Of a stretch of 64,000 nt of DNA, positions 49,301-57,548 are shown one piece after another. The translations under genes were made by a program, and so were the position numbers. Origin of the DNA: Paraglaciecola mesophila KMM 241. GTDB lineage: Bacteria > Pseudomonadota > Gammaproteobacteria > Enterobacterales > Alteromonadaceae. The DNA is taken from assembly GCF_000315015.1 (NCBI RefSeq), contig NZ_BAEP01000017.1:1-64000 (forward strand), in the 5' to 3' direction. The notes beneath the pieces were generated by a model, which was not told the origin of the DNA, ran no database searches, and was given only the letters and a program-made list of their open reading frames with translations. Positions within the stretch are counted from its first letter, which is position 1. Each line of letters starts with the position of its first letter.

Positions 49301-50821
49301 TGCTGGATCGCCATCGGGATCGTTCGCATTACTATAATCACCCGCATAAACGATGGATGCTGTGATCCCACCAGAATTACTGTTACCGGTTAGCGTACCT
49401 AATTCAGTATCACCGCCAGTAAAATCGCCTATCTCTTTGGCGTAATCTATTTCACGACCGTGGGTTGAAGCCGCAACTGCGGTATACCAAGGGGCGTGCT
49501 TAGACGTCGTTTCCGCATCGGGGCCTGAGTTACCTGCAGAAGTCGCCACAAAAATACCCGCGTTTCTGGCTGACAAAAACGCCATATCGACGTCACTGCT
49601 CCAAGGGAATCCACCACCACTGATGGAGTAGTTGATAATATCGACACCATCTTCAATTGCATCATCAATACCCGCTAAGATAGCTGCACCAGGACAATCA
49701 CCATAGGTATCTCCTGCATCAGAGCGCCCGGGGTAACAAATTTGATAGGCAATGATGTTAGCGTGAGGCGCAACACCCGATATTTGACCAAATTCAAACT
49801 CACCTGGGATACCGTCACTTTCTTCGCCTTCACCGGGCGTAAGGACAGGCACATCTAGCAATATGTTGCCAGCAAATGTCCCTGCGGTGTGCGAGCCATG
49901 TCCGCTATAATCTTCACCATTACGTGGTAAATTCGGTGGGAAAACATTGGTATCCCCATAATCATCTGTGATCCGAGTGTAGCTGCGCACCCCAATCAGT
50001 TTGTCATTACACATTTCTGGGAAGTTTTCGGCACAATCGCCGACATATACACCTGCCCCTCGAGGGTTGGTATGATCGTATCCGTCATCACCTACGTCGG
50101 CAAATGAGCGACTATCGGTATTCACACCGGAATCGACCGTAGCAATAACGATACCTTCACCTAGCGCGCCCACACCGCTATTCGTTACTGTACCGTCCCA
50201 CACTTCCGGTGCTCCGATCTTTACCGGACCGGTGTCCGTATCCATTTTATAGGTTGCTTCACGCTCAACTCGTTCTACACCAGGTAATTTAGATAGAGCC
50301 TCTGCTTCGTCAGGAGTAACGCGCACGGCAACACCGTTCACGCTGTACTTGAAGGTGTCAACGACACGTAAATCTCTTGTCTCCCTTGACGCGCGAGTAA
50401 TAAAGGTAGCTTGTGCCTCTTTAAGGTAAGACACATACGCTTTAACTTCAGGGGACTCAACATCAATTTTCGGCGCCTTCTGAGGTGCCTGCGTTCTTGC
50501 GGTACTCGATTTTGTCGCTTTTGGGTTGGTGGCTTTAAGGTCTTTAATTCCACCATCATAGGTGGCTACGGGTTTGTCAGTTAATCTAACGATATAAACA
50601 TAGGGTTTATTTTCTATGTCTTTCTCAAAGACGAACCGTTGTGCAATACGATTTGCGATAGGTTTTTGATTTTTGTTTTTATTGACTGACGCTGGACTTG
50701 CACCTTTGAGTTCAGTTGGCGAAATATCAAACTTTGATACTCCGTCTGCTAACTCTCCGGCAGAGTGCGCTGACATTGACATCAATGCAGCGGATACAGC
50801 GATGGACAGTGTATTTTTCAT
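46397..50821 (-). CDS. Secreted subtilisin-like serine peptidase (S8) with dockerin-like C-terminus
   Basis: 1474 residues. Signal peptide (1-20), inhibitor I9-type prodomain (about 72-190), and an S8 catalytic domain with D230 (ATVDSGVN), H308 (HGSHTAG), N431 (SAGNSG) and S662 (GTSMASPH). A PA domain (about 480-600) is inserted before the Ser segment. Fn3-like and further beta domains follow (about 770-1400). Residues about 1413-1474 form a dockerin-like tail with two EF-hand-type loops, DWDGDGDVD and DFNDDGQVT, ending in CTRSRC. This tail is almost the same as that of the nuclease at 51.8-56.4 kb. It degrades extracellular protein. It may attach to the cohesin-like protein encoded upstream (51245-51796). 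Confidence 0.93.
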   Translation of the reverse strand: MKNTLSIAVSAALMSMSAHSAGELADGVSKFDISPTELKGASPASVNKNKNQKPIANRIAQRFVFEKDIENKPYVYIVRLTDKPVATYDGGIKDLKATNPKATKSSTARTQAPQKAPKIDVESPEVKAYVSYLKEAQATFITRASRETRDLRVVDTFKYSVNGVAVRVTPDEAEALSKLPGVERVEREATYKMDTDTGPVKIGAPEVWDGTVTNSGVGALGEGIVIATVDSGVNTDSRSFADVGDDGYDHTNPRGAGVYVGDCAENFPEMCNDKLIGVRSYTRITDDYGDTNVFPPNLPRNGEDYSGHGSHTAGTFAGNILLDVPVLTPGEGEESDGIPGEFEFGQISGVAPHANIIAYQICYPGRSDAGDTYGDCPGAAILAGIDDAIEDGVDIINYSISGGGFPWSSDVDMAFLSARNAGIFVATSAGNSGPDAETTSKHAPWYTAVAASTHGREIDYAKEIGDFTGGDTELGTLTGNSNSGGITASIVYAGDYSNANDPDGDPAQCLQPFPDGTFSGEIVLCDRGAIARVAKAQNVAAGGADGFVLGNLIGGGSTVDNDAYVIPGIHINAEKADMLRSWLASGEGHMATITASAGELILSEGDDIADFSSRGPNPSISTITPQVAAPGVSIYAASADQMFGHDGHVADPSDFAFLSGTSMASPHVAGAAALLMEANPSWSPDNVRSALMMTATTNMRKEDGVTPADWFDMGSGRIQVNLANQTGLIMDESGANYLAANPNDGGDPRTLNIPSMADDNCVGACRWTRTFTATKDGSWTVAGVGISDGVSVTVSPESFDILAGQSQQITVTASASESGQDFLFGQVNLTSDSSPDLHLPVAVIATTSNIPDTMNISADRDADTRVLSDILAVEINDFTARSYGLTKATNTVASILGDSNNSSALDDLNDGVHVISMTVPEGAKYLVGEITASESPDLDLFVVRDVNENGIPESNEVVGSSASGTALEKVGLIEPESGTYWFVIQNWSASAAGASDEFTIATALVDGDDGDNLTVDAPSSIPAITPFDIRVGWDIEAVEGDKYYGAFDVGSSSESAGNFGLVVVELDRIVDDVQVLGGSDDVLVAGDVIDYAIQIGPNFTRDDRLYDISLALPAGVELVEGSLLDGTVADDGSLTWNVVQESIKGQTASYTASTNANNPLCANPNFGQGSGYIDLAGFGLGFSGADGDTTTANFSVPASFLGQLYDSISVTDDGFITLTGDAGSTPWVNQLMPDDNAPNGVVAPFWRDMILDVANGSGITVATAGSAVTIVEWDDMRPFSGDADVLDFQVVFMNEAVGDQPSIVFTYDNVSHVTPDTSGTSIGFESVDGQTGLTTHYVGASEPIGDIGTDIVSGSQLCFTLQDPDNTQLLTFSLVVTEDNAGGPIELFATSSLPANVGTKAENSEINANAVVAVKGDWDGDGDVDMMDIRALTRAIQLRQDIDMSFDFNDDGQVTYTDVRLLQRMCTRSRCAVE

Positions 50822-51244
50822 CTTATCTCCGTTTCCCTGATGGGTTAGTTTATAACCTTGTTATTAGATGTTTTACTTCGAAATGACGGATAAATAAAAT
50901 GCCTTAATATTTTGCATATCTTGGCCACAACAGTAGTTTACCCGAAGGGGGTGTTAGCTTATTTTTAACTTACATATAACGCAATTGCAACCGCGTAATT
51001 CGAATATGGCAGTATTTAAAACTGACCAATTGTATTGCCATGTTTGCAGCCCAAGAATATCTCGTTGTTTGTACTGAAAGAGTGAGAGGTCGAGCGAAGT
51101 AGCGGGTTATGTTTATTTAGATAAGCATTGGAATAGTGAGTCACAAAAAAGGCGGTTAATCTAGGATTAACCGCCTTTCAATATTACTTCATGTAAATTA
51201 AAACCCTTCACTCTCAGTGGTAGGTCTCAATTTTCTGATGACAT
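50822..51244. other. Intergenic region between the cohesin-like gene and the subtilase gene
   Basis: 423 bp. The part near 50821 should hold the subtilase promoter. The distal part holds the strong terminator of the nuclease/cohesin operon. No gene seen. Confidence 0.6.
51145..51178 (-). terminator. Terminator of the nuclease/cohesin-like operon
   Basis: Perfect 14-bp stem aaaggcggttaatc/gattaaccgccttt with a 3-nt loop; the minus strand runs into six T. Confidence 0.92.
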
Positions 51245-51796
51245 TTACGCTTTGCGGCGAACACCAAACAAGCCTAAAACCGCTAAGCCCATAAAGGCCA
51301 TTGCGCCAGGTGCCGGTACGGCAATACTAGTACCCGATGCGCTTGTGTCTAAAGCTGTTTCTGGACCGAAGTTTGGTGCAAACAAGGTTGTAGGAGCCAA
51401 CGAAAATGAAGATTGGCCAGCACCAATAGCCAGCAACTCAAAGCTAGCTACTAAATAATCGCCAGCACCATAAACTACCGGAGCGAAGAAGTCTTCGTAA
51501 AGGTTAGTGGAAACAAGCCCTGGAGCCGTTGTGTCAACATCCAGCCCACTTAATGTAAACAAATCAAAAAGTGGGAAATCAGAGCTAGCGCTACCATCTA
51601 CAAATGCAAATAGGCTGCTGTCATAATTCACGCCTGTGAAGAAGGCTGTAAAATCTTCGGTGACGCCAGTCAAGTTGATATTAACAGTCACTGTATCCCC
51701 CACTGACGGGTTTACATTGTCCAAGTCGATATTGATCATATTGGCGTTAGCGGTGCCAAAAAACATTGTACAAACTAATAAAAGTACTTTTTTCAT
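51245..51796 (-). CDS. Cohesin-like protein with PEP-CTERM-type membrane/surface anchor
   Basis: 183 residues. Signal peptide (1-19, ANA/MI). Residues about 21-155 read as a cohesin-type beta-sandwich: NPSVGDTVTVNINLTGV (29-45), then FxAFFTGVNYDSSLFAFV (49-66), and near the end LVASFELLAIGAGQSSFSL (115-133). These follow the usual cohesin pattern of VGDTVTVxVxLxGV, LxYDxxLxxF and LxxxxFxAxxxG. The C-terminus has VPAPG (160-164), a hydrophobic helix and RRK, a PEP-CTERM-type sorting tail. The gene lies 37 bp after the dockerin-bearing nuclease, on the same strand, and before the terminator. It is the natural candidate receptor for the two dockerin tails. The family call is by pattern and needs a profile search. 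Confidence 0.72.
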   Translation of the reverse strand: MKKVLLLVCTMFFGTANANMINIDLDNVNPSVGDTVTVNINLTGVTEDFTAFFTGVNYDSSLFAFVDGSASSDFPLFDLFTLSGLDVDTTAPGLVSTNLYEDFFAPVVYGAGDYLVASFELLAIGAGQSSFSLAPTTLFAPNFGPETALDTSASGTSIAVPAPGAMAFMGLAVLGLFGVRRKA

Positions 51797-51833
51797 TTTT
51801 ATTTTTCCTACTGTTTGTTAACGGTACAACTCA

Positions 51834-54800
51834 TTAAATAGCGCAACGTGTGCGAGTACACATACGTTGCAATAATCTTACATCTGTATAACTTACTTGC
51901 CCATCTTCGTTAAAATCGAAGCTGTTGTCTATAGTTTGACGAAGTTGAATCGCTCTTGTTAGTGCACGAATATCCATCATATCCACATCACCATCACCGT
52001 CGTAGTCACCCTCTACTACTTGCACCTCTGATTCTAATAGTAGCGAAATCACCACTGGGTCGTGATCCGACATCCGATACGCGTCAGGCGCATAGTAATC
52101 AATCAGCTGCTGATCAGACTTAAACTCAACGTTATAGTCGAACACTATGGGTTCATCAGCATTGATGTGCCATTCAGTAGTATCAACAACCTTATCAACT
52201 AATGCTGCGCTGGCTAGTGCATGGTCGAGGTAACCAAATTCACCACCAAATGAGTAAGAATATGCTTCATCGCCACCAAATTTATTGGCAAGATTAGTGT
52301 AACCCTGCTGCAAAATTTTAAGTATAGGCTCTTCCATCGCATAAGAATTCAAATCACCAATAATCAAGGTAGGTGTTTCAGCAAACTGCTCTGCCAAGAA
52401 CGTCGTTAATGCTTCAGCGGCTCTCGTACGAGTCAGGTTACAGTTACCTTGCCCAGTCGTTGTATCGTCATCGCCAGCGCCACAACTTGACCCTTTAGAT
52501 TTGAAATGATTTACGCTGACAACCAGCTCTTCGTTGTTTGCAACTAAAGCAAACTTTTGATTTAACGCTGGGCGATTCTTGGTGTCTAGGAATAAAGGAC
52601 CATCATCATCAGATATAGAATTACTGCTGTCTAATATGGCCGGTTGTCCAACGATTGAAACCACGGCAGGTTTGTATATTAACGCAACGGTTATCGCATC
52701 AGTGCCGACAGAGCTACCTGCATCAACTGCTGCATAGGTGTTAGCACCCAATACATCGTTTAAACCAGAAACCAAATCTCCAACTGCGCTGTTTGCACCA
52801 AATCCGTTATTCTCGACTTCCATCAAACCTACAATATCGGCATCCATAGCAAGCAAAGCCGCTAAGGTTTTAGCGCGTTGACGCTCAAGCTCTACTTCGC
52901 TATCAGCACCACGACATTCTAGATTAGAAGGGCCGCACACATTCGGACTGACATCTAACGTGTTGAAGTAATTCAATACGTTCAAGCTTGCCACTTTGAG
53001 GTTACCTAATTCAAGATCAGGCGCATCAGTTCTTGGGTTGCTTGCCACAATAGTCGGCTGTTCAACCGGTATGACTCGATACAGACTGAAACTAAAATCC
53101 ATTACGCCTGTTAAAGCAGTGACCGTGTCACCGCCACGAAGCGGATTACTGGCAGACAAACCACCAGCAGGATAAACAACGACGTCTGGGTTTTGGCCAT
53201 TTACACCATCATCTAACGTAATCTGATTCAGCTCATTCTGAGCCGCTAGCGCAATGGCTTCAGAACTACCAGCGGTATACAGGTTGGTAGGAATAAACAA
53301 ACGCCCGTTAGACAATAAGACCTCACCGTATCTCCCAAGACTGTATGTGTCGGTCACTGTCAACTCACCAGAACTGGCAACTAACATGCCCTCTAGTGCT
53401 TCCATTGCGTCAACAGAATCAAACGGTAACGTTAGTGCAGTGGCTGTAACTGAACCAGTTCCACAGTCAGGGTTAATCTCGGACACAACAAGTTGCGTTT
53501 TGTTAAATGCTTCCGCTACTTCACCTAAAACGCGCACCACTTTTCCGGCTTCGGGTAATGCTAATGATGGGCTATAAACAAAAATACCTTCTGATGTGGC
53601 ACTGTCTGCATCTTGGTCACTGTCTTCTTCTTGTACAAAGTAGCCACTAAGATTTGGGAAGCTAGCAGTTACGACGCCTTCAATGATATGGGTTTCACCC
53701 ACAACTGGCGAAATATCCGTTGTACCTTGGATTGCGCTAATCAAGGTAGCTGGTTCTGCACACATACCTAGTAGAGGTGTTTCACCATCACCACCGCCAT
53801 TGTCGCCACCGCCGTTATTTCCGCTGCCAGCAAAGCTACCAAGAGGGAAAGGGGTTGACGCAGTCGCATTATTGCTTGAACCATCAAGTGCATTGGTGCC
53901 GCTAAATGTCCAGTTAGCCAACACGAAGGTAGCGCCATCTGGGCCTGAATCAGCCACACGGTAAGCCCAACCATCTAAGTAATCCCAAGGTTGGCCAGTG
54001 CCATCGACATTGATATCTCCGAACACGTCAACCACTTCACCCTCGTGGAACAATTCAATGGCGTCATCACCATTAATACCCGCCGCACCTGAAGTGAATG
54101 CTGGATCAAAACCAAAGTAAGCATTAAAACCTGGCTTTTCCGTGGCGACATAGAAATATTCACCGGCAGAGGCAGAGCCAGAAAACGCATATTCTTGACC
54201 GTCTGTTCCACCACCGTTATTTGCAGAACCAAAACCAAATACGCTTAAATCTTGTATGTCGGTTACCGCATAGAATTCAATCGCTTTTGGCGTTCCGCCC
54301 GATAGCGGGCCATCAAATACGCCAGATATTAAAAGGACTTCTTTACTGGTGTACGAACCGATTGGAAATTGACTAGCCGCAGTGGCATTCGTTGCTTCCC
54401 CATCTAGTGCATTAGCACCACTGAACACCCAATTGCTAAGCGTGAAGGTTGAGCCGTCAGGTCCTGTACTAGCAACGCGATATGCCCAACCATCGACATG
54501 GTCCCATGGTTCACCGGTGCCGTCTGTATTGATATCACCGAATACGTCAACGACTTCTCCGTCACAAAATAATTCAATAGCATCATCACCGTTTATTCCT
54601 GCAGCGCCAGCAATACCCGTTGGAGAAAATCCAAAATAAGCATCGAAATTACTGCCTTCGGAGGCGATATAAATAAAATCACCTGCTGCTGCAGAGCCAG
54701 AGAACGTATATTCTTGGCCGTCAGAGCCTCCGCCGTTGTTAGCAGAGCCAAAACCACATGTGCTTAAATCAGCAATATCGTTACGTACAAAGAACTCAAT

Positions 54801-56363
54801 AGCTTTAGGTGTGCCACCAGAAAGAGGTCCATCAATCACACCTGAGATGACAATATCACCTGCAGTGGCCGAGCCGCCGGTGTCACCGCCAGTGTTACCA
54901 CCCGTGTCGCCATCGTCTTCACCACCAGTATCACCGCCGTCGGTACCACATGCTGGTGTTTGATATAAAATATCAACCCACTCAGGGTGGTCGATAAACG
55001 GATTACGGTTACCTTGGTACTCGTAAATCGTGTTGTTACGAGATTGTTCAGTGGCATCTACCGGATCAGCATTATGCCACTCCACTAAGCGACACAAACG
55101 CCCTAATTCTGCATCACCGGTTGAGGTTAAGCGATCGACCAAAACAAGGTCGGGTGTCGAATCACCAAAACCTTCGTAACGCGTGTCCATGTAGAACATC
55201 ATGCGCGCAACATCGCCTTTCACTGCATCGCGTGGTTCAAACGAATCATCGTCAACACGATTGCTAGGAGCCTCTGATAAAGGACTATCGCTATTATCGA
55301 AATCTAAATTGCCACGAGATGAATTAACCGAAATATCAGTGGGTCGAAGGTGATGAATATCGGTATAAGCTTCTTGGGATTCATTGGGAAACCCATGGCT
55401 TTTTGCCCAGCTATGTTCACGATTCCAGTTGTCAGGATCACTGCTTTGTGAGCCGCTGCCGTTGCTGCTTTTCGCGATTGACGTACCTTTGTACCAAAGG
55501 ATGACGTTATCAGGGTTATTAGGATCTTCATCTGTGTGAGTTAATGCGCTCCACACTTCTGAATACGTTAAATTCTTTTGCCCTTGCGTAATAGCATTGG
55601 TAATTGCGCCTTTAATCGTTGCTGCAGGCGAGTTTGCGTTTATTTCTGCGGTAACTGCTGCATAGTAACTTTCGCTATCAAAAGTGCTAGCATCGGCAAT
55701 AGGATCTAGCTCTGGGCAGTTGAAGCATGGGCTGCTCGGGTCTGTTCCGCCATCAGAGCCACCGCCTGTATCACCACCACCCAACTCTTCAGCAAATGCC
55801 TTTAAAGGAAATGGTGTGGCTGCTGTTGTATTGTTGGTTTCCCCGTCAAATGCATTGGGTCCACTAAACGTCCAATTACCTAATACAAATGAATTGCCAT
55901 CAGGCCCAGTATCGACATTACGATACGCCCAACCGTCTAGGTATTCCCAAGGTTCGCCATTTCCATCGACGTTGATATTACCGAACACATCTACCACGGC
56001 ACCGTCACAAAACAGCTCTATGGCATCATCGCCATTGATATTGGCAGCACCACTAGTGTAGGTGGGTTCAAAACCGAAAAAAGCAGCGAATTGAGGTGAT
56101 TCAGACGCGAGGTAAATGTAGGTACCTACGGTTGCTGCTCTAGCGGGAAAAGTGAATTCCTGATTATCTGTGCCGTCACCATTATTGGCCGAACCTACAC
56201 CGCACGTACTTAAATCGGCAATATCTTGGGTAACAAATAATTCAATGCCTTTTGGGAGTCCACCGGGAAGTGGGCCATCAAAAACACCAGATATTACAAG
56301 CTCCCCTGCTTGCGCTGCGGACGCACTTAATAGCGCCAGCAGAGCTGGGTATTTTAATTTCAT
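51834..56363 (-). CDS. Giant secreted nuclease: three lamin-tail domains, EndA-type nuclease, EEP nuclease, dockerin-like tail
   Basis: 1509 residues. Signal peptide (1-19), lamin-tail-type domain 1 (about 21-190), and an endonuclease I/NucM-type domain (about 225-465) with NREHSWAKSH (314-323) and DIHHLRP (335-341). After a Gly/Asp/Thr linker come two more lamin-tail-type domains (503-672 and 675-844). An OB-like region (about 868-1000) leads to an endonuclease/exonuclease/phosphatase domain (about 1120-1442) with LNVLN, MEVENN (E1182), NHFKSK, GDLNS (D1337, N1339) and SDHDP (H1434), as in ExeM-type extracellular nucleases. The tail 1452-1509 is dockerin-like (DYDGDGDVD, DFNEDGQVS, ending CTRTRC). 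It should digest extracellular DNA. First gene of an operon with the cohesin-like gene. Confidence 0.93.
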   Translation of the reverse strand: MKLKYPALLALLSASAAQAGELVISGVFDGPLPGGLPKGIELFVTQDIADLSTCGVGSANNGDGTDNQEFTFPARAATVGTYIYLASESPQFAAFFGFEPTYTSGAANINGDDAIELFCDGAVVDVFGNINVDGNGEPWEYLDGWAYRNVDTGPDGNSFVLGNWTFSGPNAFDGETNNTTAATPFPLKAFAEELGGGDTGGGSDGGTDPSSPCFNCPELDPIADASTFDSESYYAAVTAEINANSPAATIKGAITNAITQGQKNLTYSEVWSALTHTDEDPNNPDNVILWYKGTSIAKSSNGSGSQSSDPDNWNREHSWAKSHGFPNESQEAYTDIHHLRPTDISVNSSRGNLDFDNSDSPLSEAPSNRVDDDSFEPRDAVKGDVARMMFYMDTRYEGFGDSTPDLVLVDRLTSTGDAELGRLCRLVEWHNADPVDATEQSRNNTIYEYQGNRNPFIDHPEWVDILYQTPACGTDGGDTGGEDDGDTGGNTGGDTGGSATAGDIVISGVIDGPLSGGTPKAIEFFVRNDIADLSTCGFGSANNGGGSDGQEYTFSGSAAAGDFIYIASEGSNFDAYFGFSPTGIAGAAGINGDDAIELFCDGEVVDVFGDINTDGTGEPWDHVDGWAYRVASTGPDGSTFTLSNWVFSGANALDGEATNATAASQFPIGSYTSKEVLLISGVFDGPLSGGTPKAIEFYAVTDIQDLSVFGFGSANNGGGTDGQEYAFSGSASAGEYFYVATEKPGFNAYFGFDPAFTSGAAGINGDDAIELFHEGEVVDVFGDINVDGTGQPWDYLDGWAYRVADSGPDGATFVLANWTFSGTNALDGSSNNATASTPFPLGSFAGSGNNGGGDNGGGDGETPLLGMCAEPATLISAIQGTTDISPVVGETHIIEGVVTASFPNLSGYFVQEEDSDQDADSATSEGIFVYSPSLALPEAGKVVRVLGEVAEAFNKTQLVVSEINPDCGTGSVTATALTLPFDSVDAMEALEGMLVASSGELTVTDTYSLGRYGEVLLSNGRLFIPTNLYTAGSSEAIALAAQNELNQITLDDGVNGQNPDVVVYPAGGLSASNPLRGGDTVTALTGVMDFSFSLYRVIPVEQPTIVASNPRTDAPDLELGNLKVASLNVLNYFNTLDVSPNVCGPSNLECRGADSEVELERQRAKTLAALLAMDADIVGLMEVENNGFGANSAVGDLVSGLNDVLGANTYAAVDAGSSVGTDAITVALIYKPAVVSIVGQPAILDSSNSISDDDGPLFLDTKNRPALNQKFALVANNEELVVSVNHFKSKGSSCGAGDDDTTTGQGNCNLTRTRAAEALTTFLAEQFAETPTLIIGDLNSYAMEEPILKILQQGYTNLANKFGGDEAYSYSFGGEFGYLDHALASAALVDKVVDTTEWHINADEPIVFDYNVEFKSDQQLIDYYAPDAYRMSDHDPVVISLLLESEVQVVEGDYDGDGDVDMMDIRALTRAIQLRQTIDNSFDFNEDGQVSYTDVRLLQRMCTRTRCAI
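53832..54341 (-). repeat. Lamin-tail domain repeat, copy 3
   Basis: Encodes residues 675-844. Closest to copy 2; shares FDGPLSGGTPKAIEF, GFGSANNGGG, AGINGDDAIELF and EVVDVFGDIN. Confidence 0.85.
54348..54857 (-). repeat. Lamin-tail domain repeat, copy 2
   Basis: Encodes residues 503-672 and directly adjoins copy 3. The two copies look like a recent tandem duplication. Confidence 0.85.
55794..56303 (-). repeat. Lamin-tail domain repeat, copy 1
   Basis: Encodes residues 21-190 at the N-terminus, separated from copies 2 and 3 by the EndA-type nuclease domain. It shares NGDDAIELFCDG, VVDVFG and the WAYR-GPDG stretch with them. Confidence 0.85.
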
Positions 56364-56440
56364 AGTTTCTCCTGAGAATATTATCGCCAGTTATCCGGCT
56401 TTTTATAATTTTTTAGGGCGGCAATGTTCTTATATTTCTA

Positions 56441-56456
56441 TGACATCTAGATGACG
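56441..56456 (-). promoter_or_regulatory. Candidate Pho box upstream of the nuclease
   Basis: Minus strand TCGTCAT-CTAG-ATGTCAT: cores CGTCA and TGTCA 11 bp apart, 78-93 bp before the start codon. The hexamer 10 bp downstream (GAACAT) is a poor -10; TATAAG lies closer than expected. Weaker than the other three boxes. Confidence 0.35.
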
Positions 56457-56708
56457 ACAAAATACGGATTGTCGTGCAGCACCTGAATCGATATTGTCAT
56501 AGGGTTGCTCAATATTCCAGCGCACCTGACCAAATAGTCAGCAATTTATTTCATAACGCCAACTTTCTTTACCCTTCAAAGGGTTAGTCGTGTTGAAATA
56601 TTAAATTTTTAAGGGAAATGAGGTTGTAAAGTCCGAGACTAGAGGACGCATGTTGACTGTGAAGTAGCGCACAAAGTGACCATACATAAAATGGTAGAAT
56701 CTTAAGAT

Positions 56709-56740
56709 AAAGGGGTATGCCGTTTGTGGCTTACCCTTTT
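56709..56740 (-). terminator. Imperfect hairpin after the GlyGly-CTERM gene
   Basis: Arms aaaggggtatgcc and ggcttaccctttt pair with one mismatch and one wobble around a 6-nt loop. The T-run is weak on both strands, so termination is only likely. Confidence 0.4.
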
Positions 56741-56806
56741 ATAGACGCAGTTCAGTTTGCAATTAATTTGAATATGAGAATCTGTAAATCTCAGCGCAAA
56801 AACAGC

Positions 56807-57544
56807 TTAGATTGACCGCCTAATTAGTCTAAGAAGCGCTATAGGCAACAGCAATGCAATCAACCAGCCAGCACTTCCGCCGCTCGCTTCAATAACCACT
56901 ACATCAGGCTCCACATATATCACTTCTTTGTCTTGGCTCTCGATACTCAGCAAATAGAGGTCTGCATCACTGTATCCATCTGACACTGCGACAAGTTCAT
57001 TTGTGTAAGCATCGTAGATTTCAATTAGAATTTCATAGTCATCCGGGTAAAAGCCGCTAAGAATCTCTGTTTCAACTGTGATTTGGTCTTCGGTAATATC
57101 ACCCTCAATATAAAAATCTCCAGTGGTGTGATACTCACGAAAAACGTCGTTCACCCCAAGATAAAGCCTTGCATAGACTTCACTACGGGCGTAAACAGAG
57201 TCCACATCAAAATCTACACTGAAGTGATGGTAATACCCGTCATAATCGCTGTCAGTGTGCAATGAAACGTATGCGTCATACACCCAAAACTCTTGATTAA
57301 TATCGCTTTGAGCTGGCCTTGCAGCTAGCGTTTTTGCAGCCTGCGATTGAGGAGTTACCTTAGCCGCTGTTTTAAGCGCTTGACCTTGATTGATATTGGA
57401 TGAAGAAGAGGCTTTTTTTGACGTGCTCAGCACCTTTCCTGCTTGCGACTCACTAGACTTTGCTGACCAATCAACATCATCTGCTTGAGCTGAAAAGCAA
57501 AAAATGGCACTGAATATGACACTGTGAACTACTGATATTTTCAT
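56807..57544 (-). CDS. Exported protein with GlyGly-CTERM anchor (choice-of-anchor H-like)
   Basis: 245 residues. Signal peptide (1-21, AQA/DD), a low-complexity Ser/Lys/Ala/Gln region (about 25-80), and a beta-sandwich (about 85-205) rich in Tyr/Asp that repeats YDAYVSLHTDSDYDGYYHHFSV-like strands. The tail from residue 222, GGSAGW plus a hydrophobic helix and RLIRR, is a GlyGly-CTERM sorting signal, processed in other bacteria by rhombosortase with type II secretion. The SD GGGAG lies inside a strong hairpin. Function unknown. Confidence 0.75.
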   Translation of the reverse strand: MKISVVHSVIFSAIFCFSAQADDVDWSAKSSESQAGKVLSTSKKASSSSNINQGQALKTAAKVTPQSQAAKTLAARPAQSDINQEFWVYDAYVSLHTDSDYDGYYHHFSVDFDVDSVYARSEVYARLYLGVNDVFREYHTTGDFYIEGDITEDQITVETEILSGFYPDDYEILIEIYDAYTNELVAVSDGYSDADLYLLSIESQDKEVIYVEPDVVVIEASGGSAGWLIALLLPIALLRLIRRSI

Positions 57545-57548
57545 TACG

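Larger units (their letters stand above)
56364..56806. other. Promoter region of the nuclease/cohesin operon
   Basis: 443 bp. Near the nuclease start it holds two PhoB-like half-sites 11 bp apart (56441-56456). Further on is an imperfect 13-bp hairpin (56709-56740) after the GlyGly-CTERM gene. No gene recognised. Confidence 0.55.

Noticed and set aside
53254-56454. Several 60-125-codon plus-strand frames inside the nuclease gene
   Set aside because: They are antisense shadows of Gly/Asp/Asn-rich repeated coding sequence, rich in Pro/Ser, without SD.
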